In this document: piece after piece, positions 7,666 to 15,966 of the stretch
Layout of the letters: each line of letters opens with the position of its first letter
How positions within the stretch are numbered: the first letter of the stretch is position 1
Notes under the pieces: model-generated
Databases searched by the model: none
What the model was told of the DNA's origin: nothing
What the model saw: the letters and a program-made list of their open reading frames with translations, nothing else
Program-made: the position numbers and the translations under genes
Origin: Rhodospirillales bacterium
GTDB lineage: Bacteria > Pseudomonadota > Alphaproteobacteria > Rhodospirillales > JAPHRK01
Direction: 5' to 3'
Assembly: GCA_026196105.1 (NCBI GenBank)
Contig: JAPHRK010000018.1
Location: forward strand, 1 to 53,821
DNA length: 53,821 nt

Positions 7666-8424
7666 TTAGTGGTCCCCGTCTTCATCGCCGAGATAGGCTT
7701 CTTGAACGGCTTTTGAAGCACGTATTTGTTCAGGCGTTCCTGTTTCTAAGACTGCTCCGTTAACCATCACGGTCAAGGTATCAGCCACAGCAAAAACCGC
7801 ATCCATATCGTGTTCGATGAGAATGATTGTATGGTCTTCTGAGAGCTTTTTGATCAACTTGGTGACCTCAGTAGCTTCTTCTGTGCCCATACCTGCTAGA
7901 GGTTCATCAAGTAGCAAGAGGTCAGGTTCTGTTGCCAGCATCATGGCTATTTCAAGTTGCCTTTGCTCACCATAGCTCATGGCTGAGGCGACTGTGTTTG
8001 CTTGCGAAGTTAACCCAGCCATTTCCAAGCCTTTTTCTGCCCTTACATGAACTTCTTTCAAGCGAGAAGCCGCTTTGAAAAACTTCATTGAGGAGCCTTG
8101 GCGTGATTGTCCTGCCAACCAGCAATTTTCCTTACATGTGAACTCAGGGAAAATGTTGGTTTTCTGATAGCTCCGCCCAATCCCTAAAAGAGAAATTTGA
8201 TCAGGGGGGAGGTCTGTGATCTCTTGGTCTTTATAATGGATAGTCCCGCCAGTTGGCAGAAGGTCACCAGATAAAAGATTGATCAGTGTGGTTTTACCAG
8301 CTCCATTTGGGCCAATGATGACATGCACTTCGCTTTGCTTGAAATCAATTGTGGCATGGTCAACAGCGCTTAAAGCACCAAATTGTTTGTAGAGCCCAAC
8401 AGTTTTGAGGATTATGTCACTCAT
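7666..8424 (-). CDS. livG: Branched-chain/aromatic acid ABC transporter ATP-binding protein LivG
   Basis: A 252-residue ATPase, the partner of LivF. It has Walker A GPNGAGKTT (about 39-47), the LivG-typical IGRSYQKTNIFPEFT, a slightly unusual signature MSYGEQRQ, and Walker B LLLLDEPLAGMG followed by the H-loop region ILIEHDMDAVF. The start codon overlaps the livM stop by four bases (8421-8424), so translation is coupled. It couples ATP hydrolysis to import through LivH/LivM at the inner membrane. Confidence 0.92.
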   Translation of the reverse strand: MSDIILKTVGLYKQFGALSAVDHATIDFKQSEVHVIIGPNGAGKTTLINLLSGDLLPTGGTIHYKDQEITDLPPDQISLLGIGRSYQKTNIFPEFTCKENCWLAGQSRQGSSMKFFKAASRLKEVHVRAEKGLEMAGLTSQANTVASAMSYGEQRQLEIAMMLATEPDLLLLDEPLAGMGTEEATEVTKLIKKLSEDHTIILIEHDMDAVFAVADTLTVMVNGAVLETGTPEQIRASKAVQEAYLGDEDGDH

Positions 8425-9431
8425 TTTGCATCCTCTTTCTTACCGAGCGCCTGAGAAATTTTTGCAAGCAAGCTAACTGCACCATTTGGTACCAAAAGAA
8501 CCACAAGGATAATGAAGATACCTTGAAATAGGTGCCAATGATCAGCCATGCCAGACATGAAATCCGGCATAAGCTCGACCATGCCTGTATACTTATCTTG
8601 CAAGAGTGTGAGGATAAAAGCACCAAAGACGGCACCGTAAAGGGTGCCCATGCCGCCAAGAATAACCAACATGATGACGATACCACTATGATGCCAATGG
8701 AGATTTCCAGGGCTGACAATGCCCGAGGAGGCGGCTTCTAAGAACCCGGCAAAACCTGCCATCGTTCCGGCAATGATAAAGACAACCAGTTTATAGTTTT
8801 GAGTATTGTAACCCAAAGCTTTGGTGCGATGTTCGTTGGCTTTGATACCTTTAATCACTTGCCCGAAAGGTGCATTCAAGATGGTGCGTAATAGGAAGTA
8901 ACTGGCAAGCAATCCTGCGAAAACCAAGTAATAAAGAGAGGTGGTGTTTTCCAGATCAAGGAATTGGAAATCCCCCCAGCCAACGAGAGGTTTGTTACTG
9001 ATAAACATGCCGTCAGAGCCGCCAAGATCATTATTTTCATTGAAGTAATAGAAGAACATTTGGGCAAATGCCAATGTGATCATAATGAAATAAATGCCGG
9101 AAGTTCTGACAGAGAACCAGCCAATCACTGCAGCAGCAATAGCACAACCAGCCAAAACGACAGGCAGAGATATCCATATAGCTGTGGGTTCAGTTTCTGG
9201 CGTGACGATAGCGAGCAGATAACCAGCTAGGCCAAAGAAGGCAGCATGTCCAAAACTTACCAAACCTGTGTAGCCAATCAGGAGATCCAAACTCATGGCA
9301 AAGATACCGAGGACCATCATGTGGATGAAGAGTTCTGTGTAGTAGGTTTCTAGATATAAGGGGCCTGCAGCTAGAATTGCAACGAAACCAATCAAAATGA
9401 AGCGCATAATTTTTTCTTGTGTCATGTCCAT
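8421..9431 (-). CDS. livM: Branched-chain/aromatic acid ABC transporter permease LivM
   Basis: A 336-residue inner-membrane permease with about ten hydrophobic segments. The motif LDLLIGYTGLVSFGHAAFFG and the later NEHRTKALGYNTQNYKL with AGFLEAASSGIVSPGNLHW are LivM hallmarks. It lies six bases after livH and overlaps livG by four bases. Together with LivH it forms the membrane channel of the importer. Confidence 0.92.
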   Translation of the reverse strand: MDMTQEKIMRFILIGFVAILAAGPLYLETYYTELFIHMMVLGIFAMSLDLLIGYTGLVSFGHAAFFGLAGYLLAIVTPETEPTAIWISLPVVLAGCAIAAAVIGWFSVRTSGIYFIMITLAFAQMFFYYFNENNDLGGSDGMFISNKPLVGWGDFQFLDLENTTSLYYLVFAGLLASYFLLRTILNAPFGQVIKGIKANEHRTKALGYNTQNYKLVVFIIAGTMAGFAGFLEAASSGIVSPGNLHWHHSGIVIMLVILGGMGTLYGAVFGAFILTLLQDKYTGMVELMPDFMSGMADHWHLFQGIFIILVVLLVPNGAVSLLAKISQALGKKEDAK

Positions 9432-9437
9432 GGTTCC

Positions 9438-10304
9438 TTATGTCTGCCCAAACAGCCCTTGGGGCCGCCAGAGAAGGACGATGGCCATGACCGCATAAAC
9501 AACGACCGAGGCGAATTCAGGGAGGAGGACTGTACCGAATGTATCAGCAAGCCCGATGATCATGGCGCCAACAAAGGCCCCTTTAACAGAACCAATCCCG
9601 CCGACAACAACAACGACAAAGGAAACAATAAGAATTTCGCTGCCCATGCCCGGGAAAACCGAGCTAATAGGAGAGCCGATCATGCCGGAGAAGGCGGCCA
9701 GGGTAACCCCAAGGCTAAAAACGATGGCAAAGATTTTACTGATATCAATACCCAAAGCTTGGCTCATCTCGCGATTAGAAGCCCCTGCCCGGATCATCAT
9801 GCCTAGTTTTGTCTTGTTGATTAGGACATAAAGCCCTGCAGCTAAGATCATACAGACAACAGAGATAAACAGGCGGTAGATGGGATATTCTTGGTTCTCA
9901 GTCATCTGGATGCCACCGGCAAGGATTTCCGGAACAGGTACACTGTAGAAATCGGTACCCCAAAGAATTTTTTGCAAATCATCAATAATTAAAATCAGTC
10001 CATAGGTCAGCAAGACCTGATGGAGGTGGTCTCGATCATAGAGATACGAGATTGCCAACCGTTCAATCAGATAGCCAAGGACAGCCATAATCAAGATGCC
10101 CCCTAAGATGGCAAGGAACAGGTTGCCCGTATAGCCTATCAGCCAATAGGTCAGATATGCTCCCAGCATATAAAACGCGCCGTGGGCAAGGTTAATAATA
10201 CCCATAATGCCAAAGACGAGGGTCAAACCGCTAGCAACCAGAAACAGTAAGAAACCGTACTGGAAACCGTTGAGGACTTGAATAAGAAAAGTAGAAAAAT
10301 CCAT
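9438..10304 (-). CDS. livH: Branched-chain/aromatic acid ABC transporter permease LivH
   Basis: A 288-residue inner-membrane permease, with about eight hydrophobic segments. FQYGFLLFLVASGLTLVFG, IMGIINLAHGAFYMLGAY and the EAA-like loop SNREMSQALGIDISKIFA are typical of LivH. It is the first gene of the four-gene livHMGF block, which follows the livK terminator by about 30 bases, so its expression depends on readthrough from livK or on an unseen promoter. Confidence 0.92.
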   Translation of the reverse strand: MDFSTFLIQVLNGFQYGFLLFLVASGLTLVFGIMGIINLAHGAFYMLGAYLTYWLIGYTGNLFLAILGGILIMAVLGYLIERLAISYLYDRDHLHQVLLTYGLILIIDDLQKILWGTDFYSVPVPEILAGGIQMTENQEYPIYRLFISVVCMILAAGLYVLINKTKLGMMIRAGASNREMSQALGIDISKIFAIVFSLGVTLAAFSGMIGSPISSVFPGMGSEILIVSFVVVVVGGIGSVKGAFVGAMIIGLADTFGTVLLPEFASVVVYAVMAIVLLWRPQGLFGQT

Positions 10305-10336
10305 GTATAAAACGCCATATGCGTTGGAATTTAGGT

Positions 10337-10372
10337 AAAAAAGACCCCGGCACCCGCAAAAGTACCGGGGTC
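10337..10372 (-). terminator. Rho-independent terminator between livK and livH
   Basis: On the minus strand GACCCCGG pairs with CCGGGGTC (10365-10372 with 10343-10350) around a 14-base loop and is followed at once by six T residues (10337-10342). This is a textbook intrinsic terminator 17 bases past the livK stop. Partial termination here would give more binding protein than membrane components. Confidence 0.9.
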
Positions 10373-10388
10373 ATAAACGTGGGTATTT

Positions 10389-11603
10389 TTAAGCGAGCTT
10401 ACAACCTTTTGCAGGGTCTTCCAGAGCTTCAGCAGCAATGCCGAGAAGTTTCTGTTTTCCACCCTGAACCTGACGCAGATAGATGTTCTGGATCGGGTTA
10501 TGAGCTTTAGACATTTTCCATTGACCACGTGGGCTATCAAGGAAGACGGCATTTTCCATCGCTGTGATCACATCACCTGTTGCGCCCATGTCGCCTTGAA
10601 CCGCGGCAGCAGCTTGGAGCATGAGGCTTGCGGTATCAAAGCCTTGAACGGAGAATACGTTCGGGCCTTTGCCATAAGCTTTGGTGTAGTCAGTACGGAA
10701 TTTTTGGTTTGCTGCGTTATCAAGGTCTGCAGAGTAATGCAGGGTGGTCTTGATACCTTCAGCCGCTGCACCTTGAGCCGCAGATACGCCTTCGGTCAAG
10801 AAGCCTGGTCCGTACAGTGGAATATTTTCTTTCAAACCTGCTGCTGCGTAATCTTTGACGAATTTAACAGCACCGCCGCCTGAGAAGAAGGCGAAGACGG
10901 CATCGGGTTTAAGAGCCGCGATGTCAGAAAGGAAAGCTTGGAATTCCACTTTAGGGAAAGGAACCTGAATGTCTTTAATGACTTTACCGCCATTAGCTTC
11001 AAAGCTCTCTGTACCCGCAGCCATCATTTGGATGCCAGCACCATATTTCCAGGAAATGGTAATTGCTGTTTTGTGACCTTCGTCAGCCATCAATTTACCA
11101 CCTGGGAAAGCAGGCTGCCAGTTGCTGAATGAGCAACGGAAAATATTTGGAGCACAAAGAGGACCAGTCACAGCGTTAGAGCCAGCATTAGGAACGATCA
11201 TGATCGGGGTTTTACGTTTGCCGACAATTTTCGCCATGGCTGCTGCGATGCCTGAGTGAACAGGGCCAACCAGGAAGTCGACTTTTTCTTTATCGATCAG
11301 CTTCTTGGTGTTTGGTGCTGCTTTAGGTACAGACATTTCAGAGTCAACGCCGATATATTTAATCGGACGACCACCGAGCATGCCGCCGGCTTGCTCTAAA
11401 CGCATTTTCATTGCGTTGGTGATAGAGTTGCCGAGCATGGCGTATGTGCCGGAGTAAGGCAGGAGGATACCTACTTTAACTGGGGCTTTGCCAGCGATAG
11501 CAAATTTGGTTGGGACAAAGCTGGAGGCCGCGGCCACACCAGCCGTTGCTGCTACACCACCAAGAAACTGGCGGCGAGAGTTATCTGATACTTTTTTAGT
11601 CAT
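10389..11603 (-). CDS. Tat-exported ABC transporter substrate-binding protein, LivK/aromatic-acid type
   Basis: A 404-residue periplasmic binding protein of the Leu/Ile/Val family (Peripla_BP_6). The signal peptide carries a twin-arginine motif, SRRQFLGGVAATAGVAAAS, so export is probably by Tat. The mature protein opens with VKVGILLPYSGTYAMLGNS, then VDFLVGPVHSGIAAAM, as in binding proteins of aromatic-acid importers. I chose ATG 11601-11603 rather than the upstream in-frame ATG because GGGAG lies eight bases before it. Adjacent bclA and box genes suggest benzoate or a related aromatic acid as ligand (inference). Confidence 0.88.
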   Translation of the reverse strand: MTKKVSDNSRRQFLGGVAATAGVAAASSFVPTKFAIAGKAPVKVGILLPYSGTYAMLGNSITNAMKMRLEQAGGMLGGRPIKYIGVDSEMSVPKAAPNTKKLIDKEKVDFLVGPVHSGIAAAMAKIVGKRKTPIMIVPNAGSNAVTGPLCAPNIFRCSFSNWQPAFPGGKLMADEGHKTAITISWKYGAGIQMMAAGTESFEANGGKVIKDIQVPFPKVEFQAFLSDIAALKPDAVFAFFSGGGAVKFVKDYAAAGLKENIPLYGPGFLTEGVSAAQGAAAEGIKTTLHYSADLDNAANQKFRTDYTKAYGKGPNVFSVQGFDTASLMLQAAAAVQGDMGATGDVITAMENAVFLDSPRGQWKMSKAHNPIQNIYLRQVQGGKQKLLGIAAEALEDPAKGCKLA

Positions 11604-11745
11604 ATGATGCTCCCTGATTTTAATCAATAAAGTTAATTTTTTCTTCGTTTTGATATCCCCAGCTTATTGTATTCAACTGGTTTTTATCTTTATGGAAAAA
11701 AGCTTAGGTCAATTTTTTGCTTCTCGCCACATAAACTTCAATCCA

Positions 11746-13326
11746 TTAGCTTCTTAATTTGAAACGTTGGATTTTACCTGTTGCGGTTTTGGGTAATTCT
11801 TGTTCAAAATTAAACCACCTTGGGTACTTATAACGAGCCAACCCATCTTTGCAGTGGGTGAGGAGCTCGTTCTTAAGTTCGTCGGAAGGTTCTTCACCTT
11901 CATTGAGAACGATAAAAGCTTCTGGTTTGATCAAGTCTTGATCATCGGCACGTCCAACGATGGCGGCCTCTAACACTTTAGGGTGTTCGATGAGTTTGGC
12001 TTCGATCTCAAAGGGTGAGCACCAAATGCCACCCACTTTGAGCATGTCGTCATCACGACCACAATAAACGAAGTAACCTTCTTCATCCAAAATATAGGTA
12101 TCTCCCGTGCTGAGCCAACCATCAACCATAGTTGTGGCGGTTTTCTCGGGGTTGTTCCAGTAATATTTAGCGGTTGAACCACCTTTGATAAACAGACGAC
12201 CAGATTCTCCAACGGGAACTTCCTTGTCATTTTCATCAATGATCTTGGCTTCGTAGCCTGGAACCATCAATCCACTTGTGCCTGCTTTAACTTTGCCGTC
12301 ACGGTTGGAGATGAAAATATGCAGGGCTTCTGTTGAGCCAATACCGTCCAGAATAGTTAAGCCGGTTTTTATTTTCCAACGATTAAACACATCAGCAGGA
12401 AGAGCTTCACCAGCAGAAACACACCAACGGACAGAAGAGAAATCAACTGTCCTGCTCTCTAGAGCTTGAAGTTGTGCCGCATAAAGGGTCGGTACGCCGA
12501 AATAAAGAGTTGGTTTGAATTTCTCAATGGTATCAAAAGTATTGTCTGGCATCGGACGACCAGGGAACAAGACTGCCGTAGCGCCAACCCAAAGCGGGAA
12601 GGTCATGCCATTGCCCAAGCCATAAGCAAAGAACAACTTAGCGGCAGAGAAGCAAACATCATCTTCAGTCACGCCAAGGGTATCAACGCCGTAATGTTGG
12701 CTGGTAACAACCATGTCTTGGTGGCTGTGAACGGTACCTTTAGGGGTGCCAGTTGAGCCTGAAGAGTAAAGCCAAAAGCAATCATCTTTTGCGGTTGCGT
12801 CAGCAGGGGGTAACTGATCAGAGCCCGCTTCAATCAATGAATTGAAAGTCGTATCGCCACTATCAGTGCAATAAGCATGTGCTGGTTTGGTTTTAACATT
12901 CGCGAGGGCGGGTTCTACTTCTTCTGCAAATTCTGAGGAGTAAATCACAGCGCCACAGGCTGAATCATCAATCATGAAGGTATAATCTTTGGCGCGCAAC
13001 AGGGTATTGAGTGCGACCGGGACGAAGCCGGCTTTAATGGCACCAAAGAAAACATAATAAAATTCTGGGGCATCCTTGATCATCATCAGGACGCGATCAC
13101 CTTTGTTCAGTCCCAAGTTAACCAGAGCATTGCCAGCTTTATTCACCATGGTTGCCAAGGTGCCGAAGGTCACTTCTTCACCCGTGGTGTTACGGATCAC
13201 GGTTTTATCTGCGCGCCCTTCATCCAAATGGCGATCAATAAAAGACACCGCAACATTGAAGTTGGGGGCAAAAGTCAAACCCGTTGGGCTTTGTGAAGTA
13301 TCGACTGATACGGAATGATCCCGCAT
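11746..13326 (-). CDS. bclA: Benzoate-CoA ligase
   Basis: A 526-residue AMP-forming acyl-CoA synthetase. The adenylation P-loop reads YSSGSTGTPKGTVHSHQD (about residues 190-207), followed by AKLFFAYGLGNGMTFPLW as in benzoate-CoA ligases, the A5 motif ILDGIGSTEALHIF, the A7 region GWLSTGDTYILDEEGYF, and a C-terminal PKTATGKIQRF with the catalytic lysine. It activates benzoate to benzoyl-CoA, the substrate of BoxAB. It sits between the liv importer and the box genes on the same strand. About 370 bases upstream hold a 27-base element also found before boxC. Specificity for benzoate against hydroxy- or amino-benzoate is inferred. Confidence 0.9.
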   Translation of the reverse strand: MRDHSVSVDTSQSPTGLTFAPNFNVAVSFIDRHLDEGRADKTVIRNTTGEEVTFGTLATMVNKAGNALVNLGLNKGDRVLMMIKDAPEFYYVFFGAIKAGFVPVALNTLLRAKDYTFMIDDSACGAVIYSSEFAEEVEPALANVKTKPAHAYCTDSGDTTFNSLIEAGSDQLPPADATAKDDCFWLYSSGSTGTPKGTVHSHQDMVVTSQHYGVDTLGVTEDDVCFSAAKLFFAYGLGNGMTFPLWVGATAVLFPGRPMPDNTFDTIEKFKPTLYFGVPTLYAAQLQALESRTVDFSSVRWCVSAGEALPADVFNRWKIKTGLTILDGIGSTEALHIFISNRDGKVKAGTSGLMVPGYEAKIIDENDKEVPVGESGRLFIKGGSTAKYYWNNPEKTATTMVDGWLSTGDTYILDEEGYFVYCGRDDDMLKVGGIWCSPFEIEAKLIEHPKVLEAAIVGRADDQDLIKPEAFIVLNEGEEPSDELKNELLTHCKDGLARYKYPRWFNFEQELPKTATGKIQRFKLRS

Positions 13327-13695
13327 GCTATTCTCTCCCAGAATTCAGAACCAACCTAATAAATCTTTTTATTTTTATTTAGGCAGCTTATCACGAGCTT
13401 GTTTTCTTGACGACTCCTTCAGAATTGAAAATCTCAAGGGTCTATGAAACTTCTCCCGTATACTCTCGGATGGTTAAACGTAAACCGGTACCGAAATATG
13501 TGTTTATTGGTATAGGGGATTATTTTACCCCCTGTCAAGCATGAAAAATCGCAGAAATCCGCGGTATTGTTGGGGTTCCGAACAACTTTATGGCTTTGAC
13601 TAGTGGTATAACTTTTTGGAATATACGGCTCCATCCTATGGAAAAGGCGGCATACAGGACGCCACCTTTGGGGTGGTGCTTACTAGAGGTTGCGC
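13327..13695. other. Intergenic region upstream of bclA
   Basis: This 369-base gap holds the bclA promoter region and the element at 13480-13506 shared with boxC. At its right end CCACC (13662-13666) pairs with GGTGG (13672-13676) about 20 bases beyond the pirin stop, a possible weak pirin terminator without a T-run. The short frames crossing the gap show no ribosome-binding site and no recognisable protein. Confidence 0.5.
13480..13506 (-). promoter_or_regulatory. Candidate operator upstream of bclA, shared with boxC
   Basis: This 27-base stretch matches 20702-20728 at 21 positions without gaps, and both carry CGGTACC followed by (A/G)AAATA. It lies about 154 bases before the bclA start in the same orientation relative to the gene. 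It is centred on a GGTACC palindrome. Likely a binding site for a common regulator; identity unproven. Confidence 0.45.
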
Positions 13696-14535
13696 TTAAA
13701 ATTGTCCTGCCCGGTAGTCTTTGAATGCCTGAGAAATCTCTTCTCGGGTGTTCATGACGAATGGCCCGTGTCGAGCGACTGGTTCGTTAATCGGAGTCCC
13801 GGCGACAAGTATAAAACGCCCGCCCTTTTTGCCGCCAACCACACGGATATTTTCACCCTCAGTAAGAACCGCCAGAGTGCTTGTTGTCACCTTCTTAGGG
13901 GAGGCCTCACCCACGGCAATATCACCTTCAAAAACATAAAGAAAAGCAGATTGTTCTTTTTCAATTATGTGGGTGAATTCAGTACCAGCCGGAAGGTTTA
14001 CATCGAAATAAGTCGGGGCCGTCGCAATACCTTCAACCGCTCCTGATGTGCCAGCATAGTTTCCGGCAATAACACGTATTTTAGTACCATTCTCACTAAC
14101 CACTTCAGGAATTTCATCAGGGGAAAAATTCTGATACCGAGGCTCCCCCATCTTTTTTGAGGCCGGAAGATTAACCCAAAGCTGAAACCCTCTCATCAGG
14201 CCTTCTTTTTGTTCTGGCATTTCGGAGTGAACAATACCACGTCCGGCGGTCATCCATTGAACTCCACCAGGAAGCAACGACCCACCATTTCCTGCATTGT
14301 CTTCATGGCGCATAATGCCATCAAGCATATATGTGACCGTTTCAAATCCGCGGTGAGGGTGATCTGGAAAGCCGCCAATATAATCAACGCCATCTTCTGA
14401 ACCGAATTCATCAAGTAGTAAAAAGGGATCAAGATAATCCAGCTGGGCCGTGCCAAGGCTCCTTTTCAGCACCACACCAGCCCCATCGCTGGTCTCTAGC
14501 CCACTAATAAGTTGTTGCACTTCACGAGTCGTCAT
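13696..14535 (-). CDS. Pirin family protein
   Basis: A 279-residue bicupin. The N-terminal cupin has DPFLLLDEFG, the metal-binding FPDHPHRGFETVTYML, and WMTAGRGIVHSEMP, giving the usual His/His/His/Glu iron set. The C-terminal cupin ends with GTPINEPVARHGPFVMNT and a tail EISQAFKDYRAGQF that is typical of bacterial pirins. Pirins can act as quercetin-2,3-dioxygenase or as redox-sensing proteins; the role here is unknown. It stands in the benzoate island but has its own upstream palindrome (14592-14624), so it is probably a separate unit. Confidence 0.9.
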   Translation of the reverse strand: MTTREVQQLISGLETSDGAGVVLKRSLGTAQLDYLDPFLLLDEFGSEDGVDYIGGFPDHPHRGFETVTYMLDGIMRHEDNAGNGGSLLPGGVQWMTAGRGIVHSEMPEQKEGLMRGFQLWVNLPASKKMGEPRYQNFSPDEIPEVVSENGTKIRVIAGNYAGTSGAVEGIATAPTYFDVNLPAGTEFTHIIEKEQSAFLYVFEGDIAVGEASPKKVTTSTLAVLTEGENIRVVGGKKGGRFILVAGTPINEPVARHGPFVMNTREEISQAFKDYRAGQF

Positions 14536-14591
14536 GACCGTTACTCCTTAAAATTTTTCTGTTGAGGAAAAGGTAGGAGGAGAAGGAGGCG

Positions 14592-14624
14592 GAAACAATC
14601 GGTTAAAATCGAAAAGATTGTTTC
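14592..14624 (-). promoter_or_regulatory. Inverted repeat between the DUF4336 gene and pirin
   Basis: GAAACAATC (14592-14600) and GATTGTTTC (14616-14624) are perfect inverted arms around 15 bases, with CGGTTAAAATCG inside. It lies 57 bases before the pirin ATG and 59 bases after the DUF4336 stop. It could be an operator for pirin or a terminator for the upstream operon; no T-run follows, which favours an operator. Confidence 0.4.
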
Positions 14625-14682
14625 GTAGTTCTATCTAATCGGTTTCTTGTGATTTCTTACTCGCTTTTGCATTCGTTGTGAT

Positions 14683-15438
14683 TCATTCAGGTTTTGGGGG
14701 CAATCCTTTGACCCATCTAAAGGCACGGTATAATTCACTTACTCCGTCACGCTCAAACCACTTTCCATGGGATAGAATGATCCGTTCAGGATGCCAGGCG
14801 ATCATTTGTTCTACAGCGGGCAAAATTTCTTTATGCCGTCCCCAATATGTAAGTTGGAGGTCACGTGGGGTGCAACCATCTGGGGCTGAGTTCTTGCCAA
14901 TCCGGGTGAGAAAACGCATGAACCAAGAGTGAATTTTATGAGGTTCAAAATTTTCGATCAGATCGGTTAGAATAAGTGTTTGCGATGCCTGGTGGAAAAA
15001 GACGACTTCATCAAGATATCTTCCTCCCCGAACAATGATTTGATCTATTTCATCTTCCCAAGCCTTATCAGGCTGCTCGCCTAAATCTTGATTGAATTCC
15101 CAACCTTGTTTTTTTGCCAGAGGCTGAACACCAGGAGAGGCAAACTTCAGCGCCTCTGGGAAATGGTTTCCCCATTCCCCTATCCACCAGTAGTGAATTT
15201 TATTTGGTGAAATCAAATACCGTACCTTCCCTAAAGCAATGATTTCAGCTTTCAGGCTTGAGGTTAGGCGAGTCGGAGAATGAATAAAAAGCTCACCTGA
15301 GGCCAACCGAATAATAGTCATTCGAGTGGTAAATGGAACAGCCTTAAATGAAATAATTGGCCCATCAACCACCCAAATATTATTGGTGATAGGTTTAAGT
15401 GTATTAAGAGGCTCGTAGGTTTCGAGTTTAAAAACCAA
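14683..15438 (-). CDS. DUF4336 domain protein (metallo-beta-lactamase-like)
   Basis: A 251-residue soluble protein that I place in DUF4336, a degenerate relative of the metallo-beta-lactamase fold: NNIWVVDGPIISF..TTRMTIIRL, FIHSPTRL, KVRYLISPNKIHYWWIGEW, LILTDLIENF and RIILSHGKW follow the order of the fold. The canonical HxHxDH zinc motif is absent; HYWWIGEW stands in its place. No signal peptide was seen. It follows the MaoC gene by 54 bases and is probably last in the boxA-maoC-DUF4336 transcript. Function unknown; a role in clearing a CoA or ring-opened intermediate is speculation. Confidence 0.75.
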   Translation of the reverse strand: MVFKLETYEPLNTLKPITNNIWVVDGPIISFKAVPFTTRMTIIRLASGELFIHSPTRLTSSLKAEIIALGKVRYLISPNKIHYWWIGEWGNHFPEALKFASPGVQPLAKKQGWEFNQDLGEQPDKAWEDEIDQIIVRGGRYLDEVVFFHQASQTLILTDLIENFEPHKIHSWFMRFLTRIGKNSAPDGCTPRDLQLTYWGRHKEILPAVEQMIAWHPERIILSHGKWFERDGVSELYRAFRWVKGLPPKPE

Positions 15439-15492
15439 TTTTTAAATTCTCTTTCAATTTCACGGAACTTTTGTACTCCTCCAATAGCTATA

Positions 15493-15954
15493 TTATTTTG
15501 CTTTTTTCCTAGCGATAAAGTTTGTTGCTGTCATATCCATCACCACGACATTGCTTTGGTTTATTACTTCAATCAGTGAAATAACAATTCCACGATCTGG
15601 TTTTGAGGATGATGTGCGGGCATCAGTAATAGTTACACGCACGGTCAAGACATCATTGGGGCGCACGGGGGCTAGCCATCTCAATTCTTTAACGCCTGGA
15701 GAACCGAGGCTTGATTTTTCAGATAGGTACTTGGTGGCAAGTAGACTCATCATCATGCTGCCTGTATGCCATCCGCTCGCAATGATGCCGCCGTACATGC
15801 TTTCTTGCGCTTTTGTAGGGTCGACATGAAAGAGTTGGTTGTCAAATTGACGTGCGAAATCAATGATTTCACTTTCACTTACTGAGACGGTTCCCAAGTC
15901 GTGTACCGCTCCCACAACATAGTCCTCAAAGTAGCGAACGTTATCTTCTAACAT
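15493..15954 (-). CDS. MaoC family (R)-specific hydratase-like protein
   Basis: A 153-residue single hot-dog domain. The hydratase core is visible: FDNQLFHVDPTKAQESMYGG followed by IIASGWHTGSMMM, in which Asp and His of the D-x4-H-type motif are the expected catalytic pair. LRWLAPVRPNDVLTVRVTI is also typical of MaoC. It starts 12 bases after boxA stops, so it is almost surely cotranscribed. It could hydrate an unsaturated CoA-thioester in the lower box pathway; the actual substrate is unknown. Confidence 0.85.
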   Translation of the reverse strand: MLEDNVRYFEDYVVGAVHDLGTVSVSESEIIDFARQFDNQLFHVDPTKAQESMYGGIIASGWHTGSMMMSLLATKYLSEKSSLGSPGVKELRWLAPVRPNDVLTVRVTITDARTSSSKPDRGIVISLIEVINQSNVVVMDMTATNFIARKKAK

Positions 15955-15966
15955 TGTTATAACTTC

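Noticed and set aside
9949-9960. A third copy of the boxC/bclA element (AAATCGGTACC)
   Set aside because: It lies inside livH coding sequence, and the match stops after GGTACC, so it is most likely chance.
13434-13634. 66-codon minus-strand ORF in the bclA upstream region
   Set aside because: No ribosome-binding site, odd composition, and it overlaps the candidate operator.
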